Positions 44,901 to 56,232 of a DNA stretch of 64,000 nt are shown here, in pieces. The DNA is taken from positions 2,072,001 to 2,136,000 of the forward strand of contig NZ_CP104213.1 in the NCBI RefSeq assembly GCF_025244745.1. Reading direction: 5' to 3'. The position numbers and the translations under genes were made by a program. The number at the start of each line of letters is the position of its first letter. Positions within the stretch are counted from its first letter, which is position 1. This DNA comes from Deinococcus rubellus (GTDB taxonomy: Bacteria; Deinococcota; Deinococci; Deinococcales; Deinococcaceae). The notes under the pieces are model-generated. The model was not told where the DNA came from, made no database searches, and was given only the letters and a program-made list of their open reading frames with translations.

Positions 44901-46048
44901 CGGCGCTGAGCGGCCCCGTTTCGGACCGGGTGCGTGCTGAACTGGGCACGCCACTGACCGAGCAGGGCCACCACACCTCCGAGCGTGAGCGCACTGCCAG
45001 CGACGCTGAGCGCGACCTGACCAAGTACTACCAGGCCAAGTGGGCGCAGGAACATCTCGGCGAGAGCTTCGAGGGCCGGGTCTCGGGCGTCATCGCCTCG
45101 GGCCTGTTCGTCTCGCTCGAAAACGGAGTGGAAGGCCGCCTGCACATCTCCAACCTGGGCGACGACTACTACTTCTACATCGAAGACGCCAGCATCCTCA
45201 AGGGCCGCACCAATGGCCGCATCTACCGCATCGGCGAGTCGCTGGACGTGACCATCAGCGGCGTCAACCCGCTGGCCCGCCAGATTGACTTCACTCAGTT
45301 TGATCAGAATCAGGAGAACAGTATGGACGGCAACGACCCCCGCCCCCGCGCCCGCCGCCGCGAAGACCGCGAGACGCAAAAACGCGAGAAACTCAGCAGT
45401 TTCCTGCCCCGCAAGCCGGGCGACCCCGAGGAAAGCAGCGCCGAGGGAAATACTGCTGCGCCCGAGCAGCAGGGCCAGCAACTCCAGCGCCCCGTCAACA
45501 GCTCCAGCAGCAGTAGCGGTACTGGCAACAGTGTGCGCCGCGAGGCTCCAGCACGCAGCGAGGGCCGAAGCACTCAGGGCACACGCGGAAGCACGCAGGG
45601 CAGCACCACCCAGACCAGCACCCAGCGTTCCAGCGAGCGGCCCAATGAGAGGCCCAGCGGCGGTTTTCGTCGCCGGGTGGTGACGCTGGACCGGCCCCGC
45701 AACGAGCACCTGCGCCCGGTCAACGTGACGGTGCAGCGCATGTACTTCGGCGACTGGACGCTCGATAATATGCCGCCGGAAGAAGGCCCGGGCCGTGAAT
45801 CGGGCAACTACCGGAGCAACCAGCCAACGTTCCGGGGCCGCAGCCAGAACTCGGGGCAGGCTCAGCGCGGCGGGCAGGGGCGCAGCGAGCGCCCACGCGG
45901 CGAAGCCCAGGGCCAGCGCCCCCGACCAGCTGCCCCCCAGGCCGCCGCACCCGCGCCCAGTGCGGAGAGCAGCGCTGCCGATGAGGCCCGCCACCGCCGC
46001 CGCCGCCGGGGTCGCCGGGGAGGCAACGGCCAGAGCGGTCAGGGGTAA
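41945..46048 (+). CDS. rnr: Ribonuclease R with long N- and C-terminal extensions
   Basis: 1367 aa, against about 810 in E. coli. Residues 1-395 are a disordered Pro/Ala/Lys-rich extension holding three AT-hook-like motifs (KRGPGRPRK, PRRGRPPK, PRRGRPPRG). A winged-helix domain (about 400-465), cold-shock domains, and the RNB catalytic core follow, with the metal-binding acidic cluster in DGSDSKDFDDAIH and the FTSPIRRYPDL signature. An S1 domain (about 1038-1120) is followed by a Gly/Arg/Gln-rich tail. It degrades structured RNA 3' to 5'. The start is GTG with AGGTG 5 bp upstream; an in-frame stop lies just before it. Confidence 0.93.
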   Translation: MPRKKQERPAPTATDVASAQEQALQPPQPSAPRQGRNGQRAAPRRNAASSPSWTDPVSDEVTPAAPTPQSVKLSKATITNKPTTPRRKKPDAAEATEPQAASPTTKLPAARAPRQTRRSKMQITELAITELAIAEPPVAATELPTEPATAVRRGRRSASTAAPTPDAAPTTAEMTRPGRRKKLIQSTEPEVALLEGTLPEAPVPAPQPVQVSEAAVPATPVKRGPGRPRKVRPTPELPVSEALEPVQLAPQLDPVAAEPLSASANPSAESISAPKRVSPRRGRPPKIVPERAAPDHADLNLTVTMLTDSQSGEAAADLSSGAEPADAGVQPAPSPRRGRPPRGQRLVSGTRTKAAVQELDELTPAEPLETQRVDEADDDQDSAEASSSNQNNVDQNGTHGVSAEARELITAQLRKLGRPVHVRDFERTFTRQGREKLGVRRDLAGLLEDLTRSGDVIRTRRHTYGLPEAMNLVRGRFQASSGGFGFVIPDSGGDDFYIREGETLEAWNGDIVLIRPEGSSGGTERYNERGRSGNRRNDSPRAAVVRIVNRAYSQLVGSLDHQQTYAFLKPDDHRARHRIMLMPGGTEGLPNGARVVTQLFWPEHTGEDEVYGEIVRVLGHEDDPATETQAVIVKYGLRDEFPPEVLHEADTIPTRLPDDALSGRLDLRDYHIFTVDGSDSKDFDDAIHIQATPEGTFVVGVHIADVSHYVSPGTALDDEAYARATSVYLPGKVLPMLPEHLSNGVCSLVPGEDRLTMSAMMELSGDGEILSTTFTPSVIRSKARLTYDEVQAYSEAVATLQGDARVLEGDLHLLLKITAKLRQKRLREGSLDFKLREVKVDVDKNGHMQLIPIREETARGMIEDLMLLANKAVAHFLLEKNVPTLFRIHEEPTLARFQDVTGAIGRMGLSFPGGQPTPQAYQAVLKAVRGTGQESAVNTLLLRSMQQAKYAGENLGHFGLAFAEYLHFTSPIRRYPDLLVHRALKAALSGPVSDRVRAELGTPLTEQGHHTSERERTASDAERDLTKYYQAKWAQEHLGESFEGRVSGVIASGLFVSLENGVEGRLHISNLGDDYYFYIEDASILKGRTNGRIYRIGESLDVTISGVNPLARQIDFTQFDQNQENSMDGNDPRPRARRREDRETQKREKLSSFLPRKPGDPEESSAEGNTAAPEQQGQQLQRPVNSSSSSSGTGNSVRREAPARSEGRSTQGTRGSTQGSTTQTSTQRSSERPNERPSGGFRRRVVTLDRPRNEHLRPVNVTVQRMYFGDWTLDNMPPEEGPGRESGNYRSNQPTFRGRSQNSGQAQRGGQGRSERPRGEAQGQRPRPAAPQAAAPAPSAESSAADEARHRRRRRGRRGGNGQSGQG

Positions 46049-46067
46049 AGTTCAGCAGAGCGCCAAG

Positions 46068-46104
46068 GGGTCCGGTGAGAAGCCGGGCCCTTTTGTTTGT
46101 TTTA
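46068..46104 (+). terminator. Terminator after RNase R
   Basis: GGGTCCGG, 7-base loop, CCGGGCCC, then TTTTGTTTGTTTT. Confidence 0.75.
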
Positions 46105-46131
46105 TCTGTGTGAGTGGTTCTTCAACGCAGT

Positions 46132-46731
46132 TCAACAGATGAGCCGGAACACGGCCAGATGTAAGCGGTCAGGCAGGGCCGCCGATACGTTGACGGCGGG
46201 CAGGTCGTAACTCGCTGCCAATAAGCGGACCATTTCCGGCTCCAGCACTGCGGGAATCACCAGGTCCAGGCGCTCACACGGCCACGGGACGAGCAGCCGC
46301 TCGGTAAGCGTATCCGCCGATTCTGCCGCAGGCGGGTCGAAGAGCGCCCAGAATCCCGCCAGATGCGCTGCACCCTGCGCGGCCACCACCAGCATTCCAC
46401 CGGGGTTCAGGACCCGAATGGCTTGCGCTACTGCCCGCTGGGGATTGGTGACATGCAGGAGCGTTCGGACCAGAAGCGTCGCGTCGAAGTGAGCATCTGC
46501 AAACAGCAGCGCCTCGGCTCCTCCTGATTGCACACCCGGCCCTGGATGCACATCGAGGCCGACCAACGGTCCGGTGTGGCCCCGCCGCCGCAGGTTTTTG
46601 AGCAGCTCGCCTTCGCCTGCGCCGATGTCGAGCACCGCAGCGGTGGCCGGGAGGTTGAGAGCTGCTAAAAGCGGACCAAACGGCCAATTTTGACCACAGG
46701 CACGGGAGAGCAGGGCATCACGGGCGTTCAT
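46132..46731 (-). CDS. Class I SAM-dependent methyltransferase
   Basis: 199 aa with SAM-binding motif VLDIGAGEGELLKNL, an acidic residue ending strand 2 (VGLDVHPGPG) and IRVLNPGGMLVVAA (motif III), placing it with 23S rRNA or small-molecule methyltransferases of the UbiE-like type; substrate unknown. ATG 46731 is supported by TATCCT ending seven bases upstream; the open frame to 46794 is probably not used. Confidence 0.82.
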   Translation of the reverse strand: MNARDALLSRACGQNWPFGPLLAALNLPATAAVLDIGAGEGELLKNLRRRGHTGPLVGLDVHPGPGVQSGGAEALLFADAHFDATLLVRTLLHVTNPQRAVAQAIRVLNPGGMLVVAAQGAAHLAGFWALFDPPAAESADTLTERLLVPWPCERLDLVIPAVLEPEMVRLLAASYDLPAVNVSAALPDRLHLAVFRLIC

Positions 46732-46744
46732 TGTGTTCAGGATA
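46729..46744 (-). promoter_or_regulatory. Leaderless promoter of the methyltransferase gene
   Basis: TATCCT (46744-46739, minus strand), 7 bases, ATG 46731. Confidence 0.45.
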
Positions 46745-46797
46745 GAACCAAAAAAAGAGTGCCGAAGCGCCCGCAATCTCTCTATCTGGCCCATTTC

Positions 46798-47019
46798 TCA
46801 GCCGCCGGTGACCAGCGACTTGTTCTTGTCCTCGCGGTCTTCTACGGTCTTGCCCAGAATGAAGAATGTAAGTGCCAAGTGGCCGGTGAACAACCCATCA
46901 AACTGCTTTTCCTGCTCGCTCACATCTCTTTTGCCGCCTGACTTGCCCTTGATGCAGTTGGTGTCCGACATAATGATAGAAACGAAGTCCAGAATGTAAA
47001 ATACATTAGATACTTTCAT
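46798..47019 (-). CDS. Orphan small ORF in an AT-richer islet
   Basis: 73 aa: MKVSNVFYILDFVSIIMSD, a charged middle (CIKGKSGGKRDVSEQEKQF) and a hydrophobic segment FTGHLALTFFILGKTV with a charged end. No family recognised. Base composition is clearly poorer in GC than the flanks, suggesting foreign origin. The start codon directly follows a perfect 15-bp hairpin whose 3' arm holds an AGGG that could be its ribosome site. Confidence 0.35.
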   Translation of the reverse strand: MKVSNVFYILDFVSIIMSDTNCIKGKSGGKRDVSEQEKQFDGLFTGHLALTFFILGKTVEDREDKNKSLVTGG

Positions 47020-47025
47020 TCAGTT

Positions 47026-47060
47026 CGCCCTATTCTTTGTTGCCCACAAAGAATAGGGCG
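47026..47060. promoter_or_regulatory. Perfect 15-bp hairpin upstream of the orphan ORF
   Basis: CGCCCTATTCTTTGT, loop TGCCC, and its exact complement. No T-run on either side, so not an ordinary terminator. The bases AGTTCG and CGAACT outside could add further pairing. The rest of the gap to 47193 shows nothing. Confidence 0.6.
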
Positions 47061-47193
47061 GCCAACGAACTCAGGGACAGATTGCCGTGCCCACTGATCC
47101 CAGAAGGGAAGGTGTCCCTCCTCCTTAAGCATGAATTGAGCAGAACCAAGGCCAGGTCAACAAAACTTCAAGACCCGGTGATTTCGCCCCTGT

Positions 47194-48531
47194 TCACATG
47201 TCCATGCGGGTTTTAAGGAAGTTGGTCATCACCGCACCGCGCTTGTAGAAGGGGTTATCCATGATGCGGATATACAGCGGAATGGTGGTTTTGGGGCCGC
47301 CGATCACCGCTTCTTGCAGGGCGCGTTTCATTCTGGGAATGGCCTGCTCGCGGGTCTCGTGCCACACGATCAATTTGCCGATCAGCGAGTCGTAGTGCGG
47401 CGGAATGACGTAGCCCTCGTAGATGTGGCTATCGACCCGCACGCCGGGGCCGCCGGGAAAGTAGACCTCCTCGATCTTGCCCGCCGCCGGGCGAAAATCC
47501 TTGTCGGGGTCCTCGGCGTTGAGGCGGCACTCGATGGCGTGGCCGCGCAGCACGATGTCGTCCTGCGTCAGCGCCAGCCCCTCGCCCGCCGCGATCTGAA
47601 GCTGCATCTTCACGAAATCCAGGCCCGAGATCATCTCGGAAACGCAGTGCTCAACCTGAATACGGGTGTTCATCTCCATGAAGTAAAAGCCGCCGTCACG
47701 GTCCACGATGAATTCCAGCGTCCCAGCCCCAGCGTAGTTGACATGCTTGGCGAGGCGCACACCCGCGTCCAGAATCTCCTGGCGCAGGGTGGCGGGCAGG
47801 TTACTGGGCGCTTCCTCAATGAGTTTCTGGTTGCGGCGCTGAATCGAGCAGTCACGCTCGCCGATGTGGATGACGTGGCCCTGTCCGTCGCCCATCACCT
47901 GCACCTCGACGTGCCGGAATTCTTCCAGAAACTTCTCCATGATAATGGCCGGGTCGCTGAAATACAGCCGCGCTTCTTCCTGCGCTTGGGCGAAGGCGGA
48001 CTTGAGCTCGTCCTGGGTGCGCACGATTTTCTGGCCGCGCCCGCCGCCGCCCGCGCTGGCCTTGAGCAGCACCGGGTAGCCGATCTGCTTGGCCGCCAGC
48101 AGCGCCGCGTCGGTGCCTTCCAGCACACCCGTCCCCGGCACCACTGGCACATTACTCAGCGCTGCAATTTCGCGTCCACCCGCTTTTGACCCCAGCGCCC
48201 GCATGCTCTCGGGGGTGGGACCGATAAAGACGATGCCGTGCTCGCGGCACATCTCGGCGAAATCAGGGTTCTCGGCCATGAAGCCGTAGCCGGGGTGAAT
48301 GGCCTCGGCCCCGGTCATCAGCGCCGCCGAGAGGATATTGGGAATGTTGAGGTAGGAGGCGCTGGAGGCGGCGGGACCGACACACACCGACTCGTCGGCC
48401 AGCAGCACCGGCAGGCTGGCCTCGTCGGCCTGCGAGTAGACCACGACGGTCTGAATGCCCATCTCGCGGGCCGTCCGCATGATCCTGAGGGCGATCTCGC
48501 CCCGGTTGGCAATGAGTATTTTCTTGAACAT
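47194..48531 (-). CDS. accC: Acetyl-CoA carboxylase, biotin carboxylase subunit
   Basis: 445 aa, the standard size. ATP-dependent carboxylation of the biotin on AccB, first step of fatty acid synthesis. The N-terminus MFKKILIANRGEIALRI, the ATP-grasp loop KASAGGGGRGQKIV, and the biotin-carboxylase signatures ERDCSIQRRNQKLIEEAP and FIVDRDGGFYFMEMNTRIQVEHCVSEM are intact. The start is set by a GAAGGA site 6 bp upstream; the open frame extends to 48573. Follows accB after 55 bp on the same strand. Confidence 0.97.
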   Translation of the reverse strand: MFKKILIANRGEIALRIMRTAREMGIQTVVVYSQADEASLPVLLADESVCVGPAASSASYLNIPNILSAALMTGAEAIHPGYGFMAENPDFAEMCREHGIVFIGPTPESMRALGSKAGGREIAALSNVPVVPGTGVLEGTDAALLAAKQIGYPVLLKASAGGGGRGQKIVRTQDELKSAFAQAQEEARLYFSDPAIIMEKFLEEFRHVEVQVMGDGQGHVIHIGERDCSIQRRNQKLIEEAPSNLPATLRQEILDAGVRLAKHVNYAGAGTLEFIVDRDGGFYFMEMNTRIQVEHCVSEMISGLDFVKMQLQIAAGEGLALTQDDIVLRGHAIECRLNAEDPDKDFRPAAGKIEEVYFPGGPGVRVDSHIYEGYVIPPHYDSLIGKLIVWHETREQAIPRMKRALQEAVIGGPKTTIPLYIRIMDNPFYKRGAVMTNFLKTRMDM

Positions 48532-48586
48532 GGTTTTCCTTCGGAGGTGGGAAGGGAAGTACTGAGAACTCACTTCTACTCAGGAT

Positions 48587-49129
48587 TTATTCAATCAAAA
48601 ACAGGGTCTGCCCGTACTCTACCGGCTCGGCGTTCTTCACCAGAATTTCGCGGACCACGCCGCCGGTCTCAGCCTCGATCTCGTTCATCAGCTTCATGGC
48701 CTCGATGATGCACAGCACCTGTCCGGCAGCCACCGTATCGCCCACCTTGACGTAGGCGGCGGCGTCGGGGCTGCTGCTGGCGTAAAAAGTGCCCACGATG
48801 GGGGCTTTGAGCGGAGTGCCGGACGCCTTGACGGGAGCTGCCGGGACAGAAGCGGGCGGCGTGGACGCTTCGCTCGCCGGGGCTGCCGATGTGGGTGCAG
48901 CCTGAACCGACTCGCCGCTGGCTGCCGGGCTGCTGACCGTGTGACTGGTCACGGGATTGGCTGCCGGAGCCGCGCTGCCAGAACTGGCACTCGGCAGGGC
49001 CGCGCCGCCCTGCATGGCCTGCGGGCCTCGGCGCAGACTGAGATCAAATTCCCCGGTCTTGAGGGCGAACTCGCGCACGTCGGCGGCGCTCAGGGCGTCC
49101 AGTATTTTTTTCAGGTCTTCGGGATTCAT
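48587..49129 (-). CDS. accB: Acetyl-CoA carboxylase, biotin carboxyl carrier protein
   Basis: 180 aa. An N-terminal segment ([35 protein letters not shown]), a long Ala/Pro/Ser linker (about residues 40-105), and a C-terminal biotinyl domain with [12 protein letters not shown], where the Lys carries biotin. Operon with accC; CTGGAGG precedes the ATG. Upstream efp is on the same strand after a hairpin and 214 bp. Confidence 0.96.
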   Translation of the reverse strand: MNPEDLKKILDALSAADVREFALKTGEFDLSLRRGPQAMQGGAALPSASSGSAAPAANPVTSHTVSSPAASGESVQAAPTSAAPASEASTPPASVPAAPVKASGTPLKAPIVGTFYASSSPDAAAYVKVGDTVAAGQVLCIIEAMKLMNEIEAETGGVVREILVKNAEPVEYGQTLFLIE

Positions 49130-49283
49130 GGTTATGTGCCTCCAGAAAAAGGGAGCGCCCAGAGCAGCGCCGCTTGGCGACGTGGGGGCGGGTGGGGTTC
49201 AGACCGGATTGTAAGGTGTGGCGGCCCGCAAGTGTCGCAGCGGCGAGAAGACCGTGTGCGGCATAGACGACCCGGTCGCACCC

Positions 49284-49318
49284 AAAGAAGGCGGCCAGGC
49301 GTGCGAAAATCGCCGCCT
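49284..49318 (-). terminator. Possible terminator after efp
   Basis: Minus strand AGGCGGC, 15-base loop, GCCGCCT, then TCTTT. Weak T-run. Confidence 0.4.
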
Positions 49319-49343
49319 GACCGCACCGGAATTGAAAAAGGCT

Positions 49344-49901
<558 letters not shown>

Positions 49902-50042
49902 CTGTTGGGGACTCCTTAAGCCGGGGCGCGCAGCACTGCCAAGCGCCGCTTCGGCAACAGCCGCCAGTCTACTCCACTCGGGCGGCGGCGGGCAAGAAAA
50001 TGCCAGCAAGGGGTCTGGTCCGCCTTCAAGCGGCTCCTCCCG

Positions 50043-50060
50043 TATACTGCCTGCACCGTG
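50043..50060 (+). promoter_or_regulatory. Candidate promoter of the Asp23-FakA pair
   Basis: TATACT (50043-50048), 9 bases, GTG 50058. Confidence 0.5.
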
Positions 50061-50382
50061 AACGGAACCATTCAAATCAGCGAGGCGGCCCTCGCCTCTT
50101 TAATCGGCCTGACCGCCCATGAAATTCCCGGCGTGGTGGGCATGGCCCCAGCCAATCTCAAGGAGGGCCTCCAGCGCGTGCTGGGGCGCGCCCAGGCCCG
50201 CGACGGCGTGGTGATCGTCAAGGAAGGTGCCCAGACCAGCGCCGATCTCTACGTGGTGATGGCCTACGGGGTCAATATCCCGGCGGTGGCCCAGAACATC
50301 GCCGAGCGGGTCGAGCACACCGTGAAAACCCAGGCGGGCTTCGAGCTGAGCGCCACCCGCGTGCACGCCGTGGGGGTGCGCC

Positions 50383-50390
<8 letters not shown>
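50058..50390 (+). CDS. Asp23/Gls24-family (YloU-like) protein
   Basis: 110 aa, matching the Asp23 family throughout: ISEAALASLIGLTAHEIPGVVGM, VVIVKEGAQTSADLYVVMAYGVNIPAVAQNIAERVEHTVKTQAGF. In firmicutes the gene next to the FakA homologue is of the same type (yloU-yloV). Function is poorly known (envelope stress). It overlaps the following gene by 8 bp. Confidence 0.92.
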
Positions 50391-52005
<1,615 letters not shown>

Positions 52006-52020
52006 CACTGGAGCAATGAA

Positions 52021-52060
52021 CGAGACCGGGGCCGCAAGTATTGGCCCCGGTCTCGCTTTT
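52021..52060. terminator. Terminator between fakA-like gene and aminotransferase
   Basis: CGAGACCGGGGCC, 9-base loop, GGCCCCGGTCTCG, then CTTTTT. Perfect 13-bp stem; serves the plus-strand gene and possibly the convergent one. Confidence 0.85.
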
Positions 52061-52067
52061 TGTATTC

Positions 52068-53456
52068 TCAGCTCAGACTGTGCAGCGCCGCCCGCATGAT
52101 TTCCAGCCCGGTCTGGGCGTCCTCGCGGGTCAGGATCAGCGGCGGGCTGACCCGAATGACGCTCTCGCCGCAGTCGAGATTGAGCAGGCCGCGCTCGAAC
52201 ATCGCCATGCTGGCCGCGTCACGCAACTTGCCGTCAGGACTGCCGTCGGGCTTGACAAACTCGATGCCGATAAACAGCCCCTCGCCGCGCACGTCGCCCA
52301 GGAAGGCAAACTCGGCCTGCATCTTCTTGAGCTCGGCCAGAATGTAGCTGCCCACCTCAGCGGCGTTGTGCATCAGCGAGTCGCCGCAGCCGGGGTGCTT
52401 GACCACACCTTCCAGCAGGTCGAGCGTGGCATGGGCCGCTGCCGCCGCCACCGGGTTGCCGCCGAAAGTCGAGCCGTGTGAGCCAGCCGCCCAGGTCATC
52501 ACGCTTTCCTTGGCCAGCATGGCGCTCAATGGCAGGCCCGAGGCGATACCTTTAGCGAGCGTCACGATGTCGGGCTGGCAGTCTTCACCCTGGGCGGTAA
52601 ACTGCTGAAAGCTGAACATTTTCCCGGTGCGGCCCGTACCCGCCTGCACCTCGTCATAGATCAGCAAAAAGCCGTACCGGTCGGCCATCTGGCGCAGCTT
52701 GGTGAGAAATCCGGCGGGCGGCACGATGTACCCGCCCTCGCCCTGCATCGGCTCGATGATGAAAGCGGCGACTTCGCTCGGCGGAATGACCGTCTTGAAC
52801 AGGGTTTCCAGGTAAGCCAGCACCGCGTCGCCGCAAGCTTCCGGCGTGCTGCCCAGCGGCGGGCGGAAGGGATTGGGGTAGGGAATGTGCGTCACATTGG
52901 GCAGCAGCGGCCCGAATCCAGCCTTGTATTTGGTCTTGCTGCCGGTCAGGGTGATCGCGCCGTAAGTGCGCCCGTGAAAGCTGCCCAGCGTGCTGATGAT
53001 GTGGCTGCGCCCGGTGTGGTTGCGGGCCAGTTTGATGGCCGCCTCGACGGCTTCCGCGCCGGAGTTGCCGAAGAAGACGCGCCACTTCTCGCCCGGCTTC
53101 TCGATGTGCTTAACCAGCCGCTCGGCCAGCCGGGTCGTGATCTCCTGTGGATAATCGGTCAGGCAGACGTGGGCGAACTTCTTCATCTGGGCGGTCACGG
53201 CGTCCACCACATGCGGGTGGGCGTAGCCGGTGGTACTCACCGCGATGCCCGCGAAGAAGTCGAGCATGGTGTTGCCGTCCGGATCGGTGAGCCACACACC
53301 CTCACCGTGATCGGGCACGAAGGGGTAAGGACGCATGTAAGAGGTGGAGAGTTCGGCGGCGTCGCGCTGCATGATCTCGGCAGTTTTGGGGCCGGGGAGG
53401 GCGGTGGCGAGGACGGGCTGGCGGGGCTTGGTCTGGGGCTGAAGAAGGGTGGTCAT
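52068..53456 (-). CDS. Class III PLP aminotransferase (ornithine/4-aminobutyrate type)
   Basis: 462 aa. It shows the class III features: FFGNSGAEAVEAAIKLAR, SFHGRTYGAITLTGSK, FIIEPMQGEGGY, LIYDEVQAGTGRTGKMFS, and the cofactor Lys in DIVTLAKGIASGLPLSAM. The neighbouring kamA implies a lysine-derived amine as substrate, but omega-aminotransferases of this group and the related amino acid racemases cannot be told apart by sequence alone. The start is chosen at MTTLLQPQ with AGGAG 5 bp before; operon partner of kamA, 56 bp downstream of it. Confidence 0.88.
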   Translation of the reverse strand: MTTLLQPQTKPRQPVLATALPGPKTAEIMQRDAAELSTSYMRPYPFVPDHGEGVWLTDPDGNTMLDFFAGIAVSTTGYAHPHVVDAVTAQMKKFAHVCLTDYPQEITTRLAERLVKHIEKPGEKWRVFFGNSGAEAVEAAIKLARNHTGRSHIISTLGSFHGRTYGAITLTGSKTKYKAGFGPLLPNVTHIPYPNPFRPPLGSTPEACGDAVLAYLETLFKTVIPPSEVAAFIIEPMQGEGGYIVPPAGFLTKLRQMADRYGFLLIYDEVQAGTGRTGKMFSFQQFTAQGEDCQPDIVTLAKGIASGLPLSAMLAKESVMTWAAGSHGSTFGGNPVAAAAAHATLDLLEGVVKHPGCGDSLMHNAAEVGSYILAELKKMQAEFAFLGDVRGEGLFIGIEFVKPDGSPDGKLRDAASMAMFERGLLNLDCGESVIRVSPPLILTREDAQTGLEIMRAALHSLS

Positions 53457-53512
53457 AGCAACTCCTAGAGATTGAAACAAAGGCGGGAAGTGAGTAACGG
53501 AGTGATGATGCC

Positions 53513-54931
<1,419 letters not shown>

Positions 54932-55084
54932 ACGGTTCACCTCTGCCGCCCTGCTCGAAAGCGGCACATCATGGGCGCTCAGAGCCGTCTGAGACGCCAA
55001 TCCTCTTAATTCTTGCTCTCCAGATTAAGCGTCCCGGCCCACTTTTGGAAGGCGCGTCGGCACTCCGAATGGGGGGAAAAGGAC

Positions 55085-55120
55085 TGCAAATCCCTGGCAA
55101 ACGGCACGCTGGGCTTTGCA
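55085..55120. promoter_or_regulatory. Palindrome between kamA and asnC
   Basis: TGCAAATCCC (55085-55094) and GGGCTTTGCA (55111-55120), 9 of 10 paired, 16 bp between. TTTGCA 17 bp ahead of TAAACT (55138) would be the asnC -35, so the right arm overlaps the promoter. Plausible Lrp/AsnC operator. Confidence 0.5.
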
Positions 55121-55137
55121 TTTGAAAGGGGATGCGC

Positions 55138-55221
55138 TAAACTGACGGTCATGACGGGGCGGCCATGAGCGGGGCAGAGGCGGGCAGGGTGCGGGCGGCA
55201 GGCCAGCGGGGTTCACAGTGA
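55138..55221 (+). promoter_or_regulatory. asnC leader with leaderless mini-ORF cascade
   Basis: TAAACT (55138-55143), 7 bases, then ATG 55151 opening MTGRP-stop (55151-55168). Its TGA overlaps the ATG of an 18-codon ORF (55165-55221, MSGAEAGRVRAAGQRGSQ), whose TGA overlaps the asnC GTG at 55218. Confidence 0.5.
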
Positions 55222-55679
55222 AGGTCTTTGGCAGCGCCCTCGATTCGCTCGACCAGCGGATTTTGCAGGAAGTGCAGGAAGACGCCCGGCTCTCGATGCG
55301 TGAACTGGGGCGGCGGGTCGGGCTGTCGGCCCCCGCCGTCACCGAGCGGGTGCGGCGGCTGGAAGACAGCGGCGTGATCCTGGGCTACGGCGCGAAGGTG
55401 GCGAGCAAGCCGCTGGGCCGCGCCATCACCGCCTTCGTGGGGGTGCAGGGCAGCGGCAAGCGCGACCCCGAACTCGTTCGCTGGGCGCAAAACAACGACG
55501 GCGTGCTGGAATGCCACTCGGTCACGGGCGACAACTCCTGCATCCTCAAGGTGGCCTTGCCGGATGTGGCGGCACTGGAGCAGTTGCTGGGTGACCTGAT
55601 CCAGATGGGCTTTACCTGCGACACTTCCATCGTGCTGAGCACTCCGCTGGAAGGCAAACGCCTGACGCTGCCCAAGTGA
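55218..55679 (+). CDS. Lrp/AsnC-family transcription regulator
   Basis: 153 aa. N-terminal winged HTH (LDQRILQEVQEDARLSMRELGRRVGLSAPAVTERVRRLEDSGVILGYGAKV) and C-terminal RAM domain (VLECHSVTGDNSCILKVALPDVAALEQLLGDL). Lrp-type proteins bind amino acids and often control adjacent amino acid genes; here kamA and the aminotransferase are the obvious divergent targets (inference). GTG start preceded by no strong ribosome site; see the leader cascade. Confidence 0.92.
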   Translation: MKVFGSALDSLDQRILQEVQEDARLSMRELGRRVGLSAPAVTERVRRLEDSGVILGYGAKVASKPLGRAITAFVGVQGSGKRDPELVRWAQNNDGVLECHSVTGDNSCILKVALPDVAALEQLLGDLIQMGFTCDTSIVLSTPLEGKRLTLPK

Positions 55680-55689
55680 CCGTATCGGA

Positions 55690-56205
55690 GTGACATTGCC
55701 GGAGCTGGCCTGCACTGACGTGGATTACCACCCGGACGGCAGCGCCCGCACCGCCGCCCTGCTGTTCGGCAACTGGTCAGACGCACGGGAAGCCAGGGCA
55801 ATCCTTCACACCTCGCCGCAGGTGGCCGCTTACCAGCCGAGGGCTTTCTATCTGCGCGAACTGCCCTGTCTACTGGCCGCGCTGGAACCGCTGGCAGACC
55901 AGCTTGAAGTTGTCATTATCGACGGTTACGTGACCCTGGACGCTGCCGGACGGCCCGGTCTGGGCTGGCATCTGTTCAGGGCGCTGGGGCAGCGGGTGGC
56001 GGTGATCGGGGTCGCCAAAACTGCCTTTCAGGGTTCGGCCCACGCCCTGCCGGTGGAGCGGGGGCAGAGTCAGCGCCCGCTGTTCGTCACGGCGGCTGGG
56101 CTCGAACCAGCCCAGGCCGCAAGCTTTATTCGGCAGATGGCCGGGCCACACCGCCTGCCCACGCTCCTCAAACGGGTGGACCAGGCGTGCCGGGCCGCGC
56201 CCTGA
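55690..56205 (+). CDS. Divergent endonuclease V-like protein
   Basis: 171 aa from GTG 55690 (or 169 from TTG 55696, which has better GGAG spacing). Family markers are the acidic residue in CTDVDYH, the Glu in FYLRELPCLLAALEPL, the Asp in VVIIDGYVTL, and the end VIGVAKTAFQG. The canonical DGHG is changed to DGYV, so catalytic ability is uncertain. Normal EndoV cleaves next to deaminated bases (inosine) in DNA or RNA. It follows the regulator after 10 bp on the same strand. Confidence 0.75.
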   Translation: MTLPELACTDVDYHPDGSARTAALLFGNWSDAREARAILHTSPQVAAYQPRAFYLRELPCLLAALEPLADQLEVVIIDGYVTLDAAGRPGLGWHLFRALGQRVAVIGVAKTAFQGSAHALPVERGQSQRPLFVTAAGLEPAQAASFIRQMAGPHRLPTLLKRVDQACRAAP

Positions 56206-56217
56206 ACCTATCCCGCC

Positions 56218-56232
56218 TAAACTCACTCCATG
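56218..56232 (+). promoter_or_regulatory. Leaderless promoter of the esterase gene
   Basis: TAAACT (56218-56223), 6 bases, ATG 56230. Confidence 0.5.

Noticed and set aside
42944..45994. Very long open frame antisense to RNase R (about 1000 codons)
   Set aside because: Typical GC-rich shadow; no family motifs and the sense strand has a full set of RNase R signatures.
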